DNA of 64,000 bases from Sulfodiicoccus acidiphilus (lineage in GTDB: Archaea > Thermoproteota > Thermoprotei_A > Sulfolobales > Sulfolobaceae). Positions within the stretch are counted from its first letter, which is position 1. Every line of letters starts with the position of its first letter. This document shows, piece after piece, positions 1-8,236 of the stretch. Location of the stretch: the NCBI RefSeq assembly GCF_003967175.1, contig NZ_AP018553.1:1178001-1242000 (forward strand), read 5' to 3'. Position numbers and translations under genes: made by a program. The notes under the pieces are model-generated. The model was not told where the DNA came from. It was given only the letters and a program-made list of their open reading frames with translations, and made no database searches.

Positions 1-58
1 TCTAAAAAAGATGGATTACTTGGATTTAGAGTATACATTGGCTCACCAACAATAGACT

Positions 59-487
59 TTATCCCTTTAGTTTCTTTAACGCGTCTGTGAACTTTTCGGC
101 GTGGCTCTTCTCAGCTCTCGCTAATGTTTCGAACCACTCCGCCAACTCGCTGAACCCTTCTTCCCTGGCAGTCTTAGCGAATCCTGGGTACATCTGAGTC
201 CACTCATAGGTTTCTCCTGCCACGGCAGACTCCAGCATTTCCTCTAGCGTTCTGATTGGCTTGTCGGTAGCCGGATCCCCTATGTTGCCTTGTCTCACGA
301 AGTCCAAGTGACCGAATCCGTGGGCTGTCTCGCCCTCAGCTATACTTCTAAGTAGCGCAGCTATCTCTGGATAGCCCTCCTCGTCGGCCCTCTTAGCGAA
401 GTACAAGTACCTTCTGTTGGCCATTGCCTCTCCAGCGAAAGCGTGTTTCAGGTTTTGTTCTGTCTTGGTTCCCTTCATCTCCTTCAT
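59..487 (-). CDS. Sulerythrin-type rubrerythrin (ferritin-like di-iron protein)
   Basis: A four-helix ferritin-like protein of 142 residues. Di-iron ligand positions are recognisable: E20, E53, H56, E92, E126 and H129, in the contexts FAGE, GETAH, AGET and EKSHAE. There is no C-terminal rubredoxin domain, which is the sulerythrin form known from Sulfolobus. Such proteins take part in peroxide detoxification, and the electron donor is unclear. The frame is open back to a GTG at 511, but the ATG at 487 gives the N terminus typical of the family (MKEMKGTK). It also lies about 34 nt after a good TATA box, so I chose it. Monocistronic and divergent from the next gene. Confidence 0.93.
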   Translation of the reverse strand: MKEMKGTKTEQNLKHAFAGEAMANRRYLYFAKRADEEGYPEIAALLRSIAEGETAHGFGHLDFVRQGNIGDPATDKPIRTLEEMLESAVAGETYEWTQMYPGFAKTAREEGFSELAEWFETLARAEKSHAEKFTDALKKLKG

Positions 488-515
488 TTTTGGTCGAATA
501 TGATACCTCACCTAG

Positions 516-526
516 AGTATATAAGG
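516..526 (-). promoter_or_regulatory. TATA box of the sulerythrin gene
   Basis: On the minus strand the sequence reads CCTTATATACT, an archaeal TATA element. Its centre is about 34 nt upstream of the ATG at 487, so transcription should begin a few bases before the start codon. Confidence 0.55.
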
Positions 527-628
527 TTTTACTTCGTAGCAATTCTTACTTTGATGTATTAGCAGCTATCATGTGATACTTCTTCTGTCTAAAGGCATCG
601 TTTTTATTCTCTGATTCAAATTCAGTTC

Positions 629-1210
629 GTGGACCCCTCAGATGTGCTTTCACCCCTCAGAGAGCTAGGGATGACCGACGAAGAGATCTCCTACGCCCTG
701 AAGAGGGCTAGGGGAATAATATTTGGATTCGGCATGGAATTCAGGGCCAAGTCTGTACTCGAATCCATGAACTTCGAGGAGGTCAGAGGCGTCGATCTCC
801 CCACACACGATATAGAGGCGATAAGGGGGGGAGTGAAGTACTTCATAGAGGTAAAAGCCACTCGTAAGTCTCCTACGAAAGGGTACAGCGCTCACAAGAT
901 AGCCCAACTAGCTTTGTTGGACGGACCTCACATGACTTTGGTGATGTACCCCGAACCGAAACTCTATCTTACGGAGGAGGTTCTGAGCGAGCCTAAGAGG
1001 ATGCTCCTTTTTCTCCTAAAACAAGTCAAAAACGGCAACTTGGAAGCAGTTAAAAAAATAGTAGAGATTGGAGGGGACTTCCTCAGACCCTATGAGGCAG
1101 TAATCATGGACTTCTCTAGGAAGTACTCAGGAGAGGAAACTTCCACTTACCTTACCTACCTCCTTCGCAGCCAACCTCAAAGTGACGGACGGAACTTGGA
1201 GATCCTATAG
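629..1210 (+). CDS. Hypothetical protein with restriction-endonuclease-like (NO VEIN/Mrr-like) core
   Basis: A protein of 193 residues that I do not recognise as a named family. The segment around residues 59-78 (HDIEAIRGG then FIEVKAT) resembles the D-x(n)-E-x-K core of PD-(D/E)XK nuclease folds such as DUF3883 (Protein NO VEIN) and Mrr, and suggests a nucleic-acid-processing role. This is inference from one motif. The start is GTG at 629, with a T-rich TATA-like stretch about 25 bp upstream, so the mRNA is probably leaderless. The 3' end overlaps the convergent KH-domain gene by 34 nt. Confidence 0.6.
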   Translation: MDPSDVLSPLRELGMTDEEISYALKRARGIIFGFGMEFRAKSVLESMNFEEVRGVDLPTHDIEAIRGGVKYFIEVKATRKSPTKGYSAHKIAQLALLDGPHMTLVMYPEPKLYLTEEVLSEPKRMLLFLLKQVKNGNLEAVKKIVEIGGDFLRPYEAVIMDFSRKYSGEETSTYLTYLLRSQPQSDGRNLEIL

Positions 1211-1710
1211 GTCCTCAGCTCCTTCTCTGCCCTCTCTAAGTACTTATAAACAGCACTGTGATCCTTACCTCTTATTAACATCTCTACTGCTTTCCTAGTT
1301 ACCTGAAGTTGATCGTAGAATCCAATTAGCCCAACGTAATGGTCGTACACTGAGACATGTACACCCGTATACTCGAAGATAATCCTCTTAGTCTTACCTT
1401 TTTCACCTATTACTCTTCCCTTTAATCTCCTTAGGTCCTCCGGATCGTGTGTAACCTCCTTTATGTCTATTACATCTAACATGATATCGTCGGAAAGTAG
1501 CTTCATTGCGACTTCAACGTCGAATCCCAGCCCTATGGCGTTGATGATAGACTGCACTTTCAGGGCGCCGTACGAGTTATTTCCCTTTGGGCTAACGTTG
1601 AACATTTTATTCCTTTCATCGAACTTAACCTCGACTTCCTCTTTCTTGGAAAGGGAGGGAAGTACAGACTTCACCAATTCCAACCTCTCGTCTGGGACAG
1701 TGATAAACAT
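1177..1710 (-). CDS. KH-domain protein, archaeal Pno1/Dim2-like ribosome assembly factor
   Basis: 177 residues. A KH domain in the C-terminal half contains the RNA-gripping GxxG loop (GRVIGEKGKTK, about residues 98-108), preceded by a degenerate first KH repeat. The arrangement and length match the archaeal relatives of eukaryotic Krr1/Pno1 (Dim2), which act in small-subunit ribosome biogenesis. ATG at 1710. Its tail overlaps the upstream convergent gene. Family assignment is good; function is by homology. Confidence 0.85.
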   Translation of the reverse strand: MFITVPDERLELVKSVLPSLSKKEEVEVKFDERNKMFNVSPKGNNSYGALKVQSIINAIGLGFDVEVAMKLLSDDIMLDVIDIKEVTHDPEDLRRLKGRVIGEKGKTKRIIFEYTGVHVSVYDHYVGLIGFYDQLQVTRKAVEMLIRGKDHSAVYKYLERAEKELRTYRISKFRPSL

Positions 1711-1831
1711 CGGCCCACTGTGTAGTTAATTGTACTCCAAATTTTAATCTCACCTCTCGAGGAAATAAGGAGGGTCACTGAACTCAATTAACGCTATTTT
1801 TCCTCCTGCGGGACGTCGGGAGGAGATCTGG

Positions 1832-2821
1832 ATGAAGTTCGTCGTCATAGGTGCGGGGGTTATCGGTTCAACACTTCATAGGTTACTGAAGAGGGCTGGG
1901 CACGATGTGATTGTGGTGGAGGCGGGAAAGAGAAAGGTATATCCTACCCTTATTCATTCCCTCCTCTTAAAGGGTGAGGACGTCTGGCTGGCTAGGAGGA
2001 CCTTGGAGCTTTACGACCAGCTGAGGGTTAAAACTAGGGAGTTCCCAGCCTATACCATATTGCGGGATAAGGGGGAACTCCCGCACCTTTGGGAGGAAGT
2101 AGGAGTAAAAATTGAAGAGAAGTACATTGACTGGCTCTCAAGTGAGGCCATAGTGACACGAGGGAGCGACCGCCTGGTTTGGATAGGAAGTTTCATCAAG
2201 TCCACGCCGGTTGTGAAGGGTGAAGCCAGGCTCTCAGTCAATGGAGGAAAGACTAGAGTGACCGTGGAAGGCGTCCAGTTGAGTGCAGACTACGTGATCT
2301 TGGCAGCGGGTGCGTGGAATTCTAAGTTATATCCAGAGGTGAGATCTAAGTCCTACTTCTGCTGGGCTGTGGCTGCCTACGGCCCTCGACAGCTCGACTC
2401 CTCTTTTGTTTACGACTATGAACTTGGGTTCTACTCAAGACCCCTTTTAGGTTTAGGACTTCCCCTAGGTATCCTTGGGGATGGTGACGTGGTGGAATGT
2501 GAGCCTGAAGAGCGTCTTAGGGTGGACTACAGAAACTTGGTGAGAGAGGCCTCTAAGCGTCTAGGCAAGCTAACTCCACTCTATGTTGGGTGGGGACATT
2601 GCGAGGGTTCGCCCGACATGAGGCCAGCCTACGGGAGACTTCGGGACGATCTGCTCTACGTAGGGGGACTCGACGGGTATGGGGCAGAGGTCGGCCCTGC
2701 TGTGGCAGAAATGGTGGTAGATCTAGTCTTAAAGGGAGAGGAAAAAGCCGGATACCTCGTGGATCGTTTCGACGACGTGCAGGACTTCCGTCTGGGTCGA
2801 GAACCTCACGAACTTCCATGA
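1832..2821 (+). CDS. FAD-dependent oxidoreductase, DAO/glycine oxidase-like
   Basis: 329 residues. The N terminus is a Rossmann dinucleotide-binding motif (VIGAGVIGS, residues 5-13) ending in an acidic residue that binds the FAD ribose (VVEAGK). A second FAD contact, VILAAGAW, lies near residue 156. The C-terminal block with RPAYG and LYVGGLDGYG is typical of the D-amino-acid oxidase fold. The substrate cannot be told. The start ATG follows a purine-rich stretch (gggaggagatctgg), a plausible ribosome-binding site. It lies just upstream of the ETF operon on the same strand, but a separate promoter intervenes. Confidence 0.8.
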   Translation: MKFVVIGAGVIGSTLHRLLKRAGHDVIVVEAGKRKVYPTLIHSLLLKGEDVWLARRTLELYDQLRVKTREFPAYTILRDKGELPHLWEEVGVKIEEKYIDWLSSEAIVTRGSDRLVWIGSFIKSTPVVKGEARLSVNGGKTRVTVEGVQLSADYVILAAGAWNSKLYPEVRSKSYFCWAVAAYGPRQLDSSFVYDYELGFYSRPLLGLGLPLGILGDGDVVECEPEERLRVDYRNLVREASKRLGKLTPLYVGWGHCEGSPDMRPAYGRLRDDLLYVGGLDGYGAEVGPAVAEMVVDLVLKGEEKAGYLVDRFDDVQDFRLGREPHELP

Positions 2822-2837
2822 TCGGGTCTTAAGAGGC

Positions 2838-2870
2838 CGGTTTATATCCTGAACGAGTTTTTTATATCGC
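2838..2870 (+). promoter_or_regulatory. Promoter region of the ETF operon with two TATA-like boxes
   Basis: Two TATA-like elements, GTTTATATCC and TTTTTTATATC, lie in tandem. The second is centred about 32 bp before the etfB ATG and would give a very short leader. Confidence 0.45.
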
Positions 2871-2896
2871 TCCTGTGCAGTTAGAGTTGACCTTGA

Positions 2897-4069
2897 ATGT
2901 TGGTTTTCGCGTTGGTCAAGGGCGTCCCTGCTAATACGGCTAACGTAGTTAGTGTGGGTGGCATTCTCAGAAGGGAACAGATGGACATAGTAATGAACCC
3001 GTACGACAGGAAGACCATCGAGGCAGCAGACTACATGAAGAGACAAGCCGGTGGGAAACTCGTGGCGGTTTCCATGGGTCCTCACGTGAAGATAATACCG
3101 ATAATGCAGAAGCTCTTCGACGCTGAGGTTTCGGGGATCGATGAGGCCTACATCCTCAGCGATAGAAAGTTCGCCGGAGCCGACACTTTGGCGACCTCCT
3201 ATACCTTAGCTATAGGGGTGAAGAAGGTCCTAGACCTTCACGTCCAAGCTCTAGACAAGCTAATAGAGGCGTCTCACAGTTCGACCGAGGAGTTCGAGAA
3301 AGTCGCGAGGGACCTATATTATTCCAACATGGTCCCCAATTACGTTTACTCTGACAAACCGGCCGTGAAAGACTCATTGGTCCAGAGGTTGAGAGAGGGA
3401 AAGGTGAGTAAAAGTGATCTAGAGCAGGAACTTACACAACTAAGGGAATCAGTTTACAGGGATTTCGTGGTTTTCGCAGGCATGAAGGCCTCTGACGGTG
3501 AGACGTGGAACACGGGACCGCAAGCGGCGGAGGCCCTCTCAGAGATGCTCAATGTCACAATTCCTCACGCCAGTTCCGCCCTAGGGTTCGAATACTATCA
3601 AGGCTCACTTATAGTGAGGAGACGAATTGGACAGTTCCTACAGACAGTTAGGATGGAGCTGCCAGCTATTATAACAATCAACCCAGACTACTACGTTGCT
3701 CCCCTAACTCTGGAGATGAGGAGACAGGCTAGGGCCATGACCTACATGGGAAAAAGGAAAGATCCAGTAGTTTGGACCGCGGCTGAGGTAAACCCAGATC
3801 CCACGAGGATCGGCTTAGCCGGTTCGCCCACTGTGGTGGGACCTGGAGTGGACATCGGGAGACCACCTCAGTTGAAGATTGTGGGAAAGTCTACCGTACT
3901 CACCGAGGATGTGGATAAGTTCGAAGTGGATGGGAAGTCTTACGGTCCTTTCAAGAAGGGAGATCCTGTAGACTCCCTTCCAGAGAATGTCAAGACCAAG
4001 TTGGCAGGCAAGCTTAAGGTCTTTGAGTATGACGACCTAGTGGACGAGTTGTTGAGGGAGTTGAAGTGA
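2897..4069 (+). CDS. etfB: Electron transfer flavoprotein beta subunit with internal insertion
   Basis: 390 residues against roughly 260 for usual EtfB. The N terminus (LVKGVPANT), the NPYD segment and the signature FAGADTLATSYTLA (residues 92-105) are clearly EtfB/FixA. A segment of about 70 residues (about 115-187), charged and probably helical, is inserted before the canonical DGETWNTGPQAAE segment. The C terminus is also extended by about 60-80 residues beyond the usual MRARKK-like end. EtfB forms a heterodimer with EtfA and passes electrons to the FixCX-type quinone reductase encoded downstream. First gene of a four-gene operon with 1 bp to the next start. Confidence 0.92.
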   Translation: MLVFALVKGVPANTANVVSVGGILRREQMDIVMNPYDRKTIEAADYMKRQAGGKLVAVSMGPHVKIIPIMQKLFDAEVSGIDEAYILSDRKFAGADTLATSYTLAIGVKKVLDLHVQALDKLIEASHSSTEEFEKVARDLYYSNMVPNYVYSDKPAVKDSLVQRLREGKVSKSDLEQELTQLRESVYRDFVVFAGMKASDGETWNTGPQAAEALSEMLNVTIPHASSALGFEYYQGSLIVRRRIGQFLQTVRMELPAIITINPDYYVAPLTLEMRRQARAMTYMGKRKDPVVWTAAEVNPDPTRIGLAGSPTVVGPGVDIGRPPQLKIVGKSTVLTEDVDKFEVDGKSYGPFKKGDPVDSLPENVKTKLAGKLKVFEYDDLVDELLRELK

Positions 4070-4070
4070 A

Positions 4071-4682
4071 ATGAGTCAGCCCCAAGTATTGCCGGACACG
4101 CCTGACGCCTCAAGCTACAGAGATGTGTGGACCTTCACGGAGTACGTGGAGGGTGAGCTTTTCCAGACCTCCTTCGAGGCGTTGGCTGCGGCTAAGAAAA
4201 TAGCGTCCTTAACTGGGATGAAGGTAGGCACTGTTGTGATAGGGTACAAGATCCCCGACGAGGTACCTCAAGCGCTAATAAGACGAGGGGCGGACTACGT
4301 CGTAATTGTAGACGACGTGGAGCTGGAGAGGTACAATCCACTGACTTACGCTAGCGCGCTGGTTCAAGTGGCCCAGGAGAGGAAGCCTTGGGCGTTCGTC
4401 TTCGTCGCCGACGATATTGGGCGGGATGTGGCACCCCGAGTTGCTTATCGCCTCAAGACGGGACTCGCCACCGATTGTATAGATTACGAGATGGGTGAAA
4501 TATATCAGGGCGTGGTGGGGCAAACCTTCAAGAACGTACTAGCTCAGGTCAGGCCAGACTTCGCGAGTAGAATAGCCAAGATCTTCACACCACGTCACAG
4601 GCCGCAAATATCCTCCATGAGACCTGGGTACTTTAAGCCTCTCCCGAGGACCCTTCCAGGAAAGGAGAAATATTCAGGGTGA
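4071..4682 (+). CDS. etfA: Electron transfer flavoprotein alpha subunit, N-terminal half (split gene)
   Basis: 203 residues equal to EtfA domain I only. It starts with an extra leader of about 15 residues, has the FEALAAAKKIA and RRGADYVVIVDD segments, and ends at HRPQISSMRPGYF, where ordinary EtfA continues into its FAD domain. Here a TGA stop ends the protein about 20 residues later, and the FAD domain is a separate gene overlapping by 4 nt (GTGA). Both halves look intact with no decay, so I read this as a genuine gene fission rather than a frameshift. Translational coupling should give equal amounts. Confidence 0.9.
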   Translation: MSQPQVLPDTPDASSYRDVWTFTEYVEGELFQTSFEALAAAKKIASLTGMKVGTVVIGYKIPDEVPQALIRRGADYVVIVDDVELERYNPLTYASALVQVAQERKPWAFVFVADDIGRDVAPRVAYRLKTGLATDCIDYEMGEIYQGVVGQTFKNVLAQVRPDFASRIAKIFTPRHRPQISSMRPGYFKPLPRTLPGKEKYSG

Positions 4683-5197
4683 AATGGAGTGCCAAGGAGG
4701 AGGAGCTGAACAAGTTCAGTGTGTTGGAAGTCAAGAGACTTCCAGAAGAGGAGGGGGTCGAGCTCCTATCCGCTGACTTCGTCGTAGGCCTAGGACTAGG
4801 CATAGTGAGAAGGACCAGGGGAGACCCTGACCCCAAGTACGTCCTAGACATGGCTCGCAAGATAAATGAGTTATTAGCACAGAGGCTGAAAGTGAAGACT
4901 GCTATAGGAGCTTCGAGGGCCCTCGTATGGGCGGAGGTTAGGGAACTCAAGGACTTCATAACGCCTGGGAGACAGATAGGTCAAACAGGTAAGACAATAT
5001 CCCCCAAGGTGTATGTAGCTGTGGGGATAAGTGGAGCAATACAACACAAGGTGGGTATAATGAGGAGCAGGAAGATAGTAGCGATAAACACCGACCCGGA
5101 GGCACCCATAAAGGATATGGCCAGCTATATGATAAACGAAGACCTATATGAGGCTCTACCCAAGCTTTACGAGTCTCTCAAGAGGAGGTTAGAGTGA
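4679..5197 (+). CDS. etfA: Electron transfer flavoprotein alpha subunit, C-terminal FAD-binding half (split gene)
   Basis: 172 residues matching EtfA domain II. It carries the FAD-binding block GRQIGQTGKTISPKVYVAVG and the following SGAIQH and INTDPEAPI motifs, at about residues 101-145. The GTG start overlaps the stop of the N-terminal half (GTGA). The first 30 residues supply the linker and the LSADFVVGLGLGI strand that begins the domain in fused EtfA. It must pair with the separate N-terminal half and EtfB to rebuild the flavoprotein. Confidence 0.92.
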   Translation: MKWSAKEEELNKFSVLEVKRLPEEEGVELLSADFVVGLGLGIVRRTRGDPDPKYVLDMARKINELLAQRLKVKTAIGASRALVWAEVRELKDFITPGRQIGQTGKTISPKVYVAVGISGAIQHKVGIMRSRKIVAINTDPEAPIKDMASYMINEDLYEALPKLYESLKRRLE

Positions 5198-5198
5198 A

Positions 5199-6860
5199 TT
5201 GACGGATAAGTACGACGTAATCGTAGTTGGTGCAGGGGTAGGAGGATCAGCAGCTGCCCTCTACCTCGCCAAGAAAGGGTACGATGTGATGTTACTTGAG
5301 AAGGGGATGGTGCCTGGGCAGAAGAACCTCACTGGGGGCGTTCTTTACGGCTCGTTCGTCGAGGGATACGGGCTCATTGATCTAGTCCCTGAGTTCGAGA
5401 AGGAGGCGCCCCTAGAAAGAAGGGTCATCGATTACAGGCTCGTCCTTCTCTCTTCTCCGGTGAAGTCAGGTGGTAAATTCCAGTATAAGTACCTGGACAG
5501 TAAGGACGTTCCACTACTTCACTCTATGGCACATAGGCTGAAGGGAACCGGACACGATTACACAGTACATAGAGCTAGGTTCGATAAATGGCTGGCTTCC
5601 AAAGTCGAACAGGCTGGAGGCCTCGTGGTCACGGGGACTGCTGTGGAAGATCTACTATGGAGAGACGGTAAAGTCGTTGGGGTGAGGACAACAAAGGAGG
5701 ATGTAGAGGCTGACGTCGTCATAGATGCCAGTGGTGTCACTAGTAAGTTGGTAATCAAGGCCGGGCTCAGGGAGCCACTCTCACCCGAGGACGTCTACCA
5801 CGGAGTCAAGTTCGTGTTTGAGTTAGGCGAATCAGAAATAGAGTCTAGGTTCGGCCTAGCGAAGGGAGAAGGGATTGCCATGGCAGTGATGGGAGACTTC
5901 CTTCACGGCATGAAGGGTGGGGGTTTCCTTTACACCGATAAGTCTACCATTTCCTTCGGTATCGCGGTAGATGCCGTATCTATGCTGAAGAGCTTGAGGG
6001 ACAACGTCCCGATCCTCGGGAAGCCAGTTGATGTAGTCGACGAAATGGCCTCCCACCCTTACTTTTCCAAGTATTTAGAAGGAGCGAAGTTAGTGGAGTA
6101 TGGAGCTCACAACATACCTAAGGGGTACAGGACCTTCTTGGAGAGGCCTTTCATTCCAGGATTTATGGTGGTAGGCGACGCGCTAGGGGCCTTCGTGAAA
6201 CTTGGGGCCGTCATTGATGGAATGAGGAGGGCTATAGCGTCTGGAATAATGGCGGCAGTCACTTACGAACAAGCGCGTAAGAGAGGTGAGTTCTCCCAGT
6301 CCCTATCGCTCTACAAGGAATTATTGAAACCCTTAGAGGCTGATATATCTCGGTACAGGGCTGAGACCCTAGTATCTGAGAGCGACTTCCTCTACGGAAG
6401 AGGTTACACTTCGCTCCTTCAATCAGCAGGCAAAGTGGGATACGCCGACATCATCAAGGAGCCCCCAACAGTAGATTCACAGCAGAGAATCCAGTCCCTT
6501 ACTGCTACCCTTTCTTACAACGAGGATAAGGAGTGGGCACACATAAACGTAAGTGAAAGGGCTGATGAGGACCAAATGAAGATGTGGATACCTGCATGTC
6601 CGGCCAACTGTTATACCCTCCTAGTAGAGGGGAAGGGGGTCTTCGCCTCTTTTAGGGATCTATACAAGGTAAACCTATCCAAGGTGAGGGATCCGGGAGA
6701 AGCCGCGAAACTCACTTGGTCTGACGTAAGACAAGGAAAGGTGCGGTTCGACTATGTGCCATGTGTCGCCTGCGGAACTTGTTGGGTCATAGGTCCCAAG
6801 GACGTGATAGACTTCAACCCAGAGAGACAGGGCCACGGCGTCAAGTACTCCTACGGTTAA
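5199..6860 (+). CDS. fixCX: FixC-FixX fusion: ETF:quinone oxidoreductase with ferredoxin-like tail
   Basis: 553 residues. Residues 1-430 are FixC: FAD motif VVGAGVGGSAAALYLAKK near residue 9 and FMVVGDALG around 325. Residues about 450-553 are a fused FixX domain with C467 (CPANC) and the cluster CVACGTC (C522, C525, C528) ending HGVKYSYG, as in free-standing FixX. C471 is an additional cysteine not usual in FixX. It accepts electrons from EtfAB and reduces the quinone pool at the membrane. TTG start 1 nt after the preceding stop, with a GGAGG ribosome-binding site. A bifurcating role is possible for FixABCX-type systems but cannot be shown here. Confidence 0.93.
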   Translation: MTDKYDVIVVGAGVGGSAAALYLAKKGYDVMLLEKGMVPGQKNLTGGVLYGSFVEGYGLIDLVPEFEKEAPLERRVIDYRLVLLSSPVKSGGKFQYKYLDSKDVPLLHSMAHRLKGTGHDYTVHRARFDKWLASKVEQAGGLVVTGTAVEDLLWRDGKVVGVRTTKEDVEADVVIDASGVTSKLVIKAGLREPLSPEDVYHGVKFVFELGESEIESRFGLAKGEGIAMAVMGDFLHGMKGGGFLYTDKSTISFGIAVDAVSMLKSLRDNVPILGKPVDVVDEMASHPYFSKYLEGAKLVEYGAHNIPKGYRTFLERPFIPGFMVVGDALGAFVKLGAVIDGMRRAIASGIMAAVTYEQARKRGEFSQSLSLYKELLKPLEADISRYRAETLVSESDFLYGRGYTSLLQSAGKVGYADIIKEPPTVDSQQRIQSLTATLSYNEDKEWAHINVSERADEDQMKMWIPACPANCYTLLVEGKGVFASFRDLYKVNLSKVRDPGEAAKLTWSDVRQGKVRFDYVPCVACGTCWVIGPKDVIDFNPERQGHGVKYSYG

Positions 6861-7010
6861 CAACATCCTTAGATTAGGAGGAAGTCGCCCTCAGACTACC
6901 TCTCCCACTCCAAGGGCGAGGGTATATTATTGTCTTAAAACTCTTTTTCTGCCCTCTATAAGATTGGGGAGAAGGGAACTTATTACCTGGGTTCAAGTCT
7001 AAGCCCAGAC

Positions 7011-7754
7011 ATGGATCTCTCTGGGAAACTGGCCATAGTCACTGGTGCCTCCGGCGGTCTGGGCGCAGCGACAGTAAGGAAGTTGGCCTCCCTAGGAGCT
7101 TCGGTGGCTGCAGTAGACGTCAGGAAGGAAGTGGAAGAATTAGCTTTAGTCGTGTCTAAAGAGACGGGCTCGTTAGTGATAGGCTTGATCGCAGACGTCA
7201 AGGACCTCTCCTCTTGTGAAAGAATGTACGCTGAAGCCAAAGGAAGGTCTGGGAAGGATGTGGCGGAAATTCTGGTAAACAATGCCGGGATTAACAGGGA
7301 TGCCCTATTCGTTAACATGACGTATGAGCAGTGGGACGAGGTAATCAAGGTCGACCTCTACAGCATGTTCAACGTCACAAAACAGGTGGTCCCAGATATG
7401 ATACGGGCCAGTTGGGGTAGAATAATCAACGTTTCCTCATTGAGCGCCTGGGGAAACGTGGGACAGGCGAATTACGCCGCTGCCAAGGCAGGTGTGATAG
7501 GTTTCACTAAGACTCTAGCTAAGGAGCTTGCTAGGTACAACATAACAGTTAACGCTATTGCTCCTGGCTTCATCGATACGCCAATGACTAGGAGTGTACC
7601 TGAGAAAGTTAGGAAAATGATCTTAGACAAGATCCCCGCTAAGAGGATAGGAAAACCAGAGGAGGTCGCCAATGTAATTGCGTTCTTGGCCTCGGAAGAG
7701 GCATCTTACGTGACCGGGGAAGTCGTAGGGATAACAGGAGGGCTCTCTTTCTAA
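7011..7754 (+). CDS. SDR-family 3-oxoacyl/acetoacetyl-CoA reductase (FabG-like)
   Basis: 247 residues, the typical length of a classical SDR. Cofactor loop TGASGGLG (11-18), NNAG (90-93) and catalytic S143, Y155 and K159 are all present. The conserved ending YVTGEVVGITGG is that of FabG/PhaB-type beta-ketoacyl reductases. In archaea without fatty-acid synthase such enzymes act on 3-oxoacyl-CoA or polyols. The neighbouring ETF operon would fit acyl-CoA metabolism, but this is inference. A TATA-like AACTTATTA lies about 27 bp before the ATG. Confidence 0.85.
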   Translation: MDLSGKLAIVTGASGGLGAATVRKLASLGASVAAVDVRKEVEELALVVSKETGSLVIGLIADVKDLSSCERMYAEAKGRSGKDVAEILVNNAGINRDALFVNMTYEQWDEVIKVDLYSMFNVTKQVVPDMIRASWGRIINVSSLSAWGNVGQANYAAAKAGVIGFTKTLAKELARYNITVNAIAPGFIDTPMTRSVPEKVRKMILDKIPAKRIGKPEEVANVIAFLASEEASYVTGEVVGITGGLSF

Positions 7755-7883
7755 CTGCTCACTACCGGTGAACCTATCCTCGGCGAGGAAATCGGGAGTG
7801 AGTTCGTCAAACCTTCGAGGCCTAACACCTACCTTCTCCCTGGGACAATACTGTACTTTTCCCACCGTGCTGAGTTCCTCGTT

Positions 7884-8175
7884 CCGACTTCTTCCCCATC
7901 CTAAAGGTTTCCCCTCAAAGGGTTAGTAGTTCTCACAGTCGATTCTAAACTAAGCCTCTCTTTCGATCGGGGCAGTCGAGTGATTCGGAGGTCCCATTCG
8001 AAATTAATGAAGGGACCTTCCTTTTCGGCTCTGGTTCCGTCGAAAGGTGCCACTATAGTTGCTCCTGCTTAGTCCTATTGGGTCCTAGGTCGAGCCGGGA
8101 GGAGCTCGGTTAGCATGGTTGAGAAATTGCCTAACGATGTTATTATTACCGTTGCCCTGAAGGGCGAGGCGTTTT
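7884..8175 (-). mobile_element. Miniature tnpB-derived element, minus-strand copy
   Basis: Read on the minus strand, it begins with the left-end hairpin GCCTCGCCCTTCAGGGC and ends with GGGGAAGAAGTCGG, the right end shared with four other copies in the window. Internal blocks (CTAAC..GAGCTCCTCC, GGAGCAAC, CACTCGACTGCCC) align in order with the copies at 8237-8550 and 58481-58817. No open reading frame survives. It stands head-to-head with the next copy, 61 bp away. Confidence 0.6.
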
Positions 8176-8236
8176 TATCTGCCAAGGCAACATGACACAT
8201 TGGAGATTTGAGATCGCGTGTATTTTACACAGAGAA

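Noticed and set aside
4671-4690. Frameshift error explaining the split etfA
   Set aside because: The first half ends with a plausible tail and the second half has its own GTG in an exact 4-nt GTGA overlap with no missing residues in either domain. Fission is favoured, though reads would settle it.
6861-7010. Stem TCGCCCT/AGGGCGA as another IS end
   Set aside because: Resembles the GCCTCGCCC left end only over a few bases, with no matching right end or tnpB remains. More likely a transcript-end hairpin; not called.
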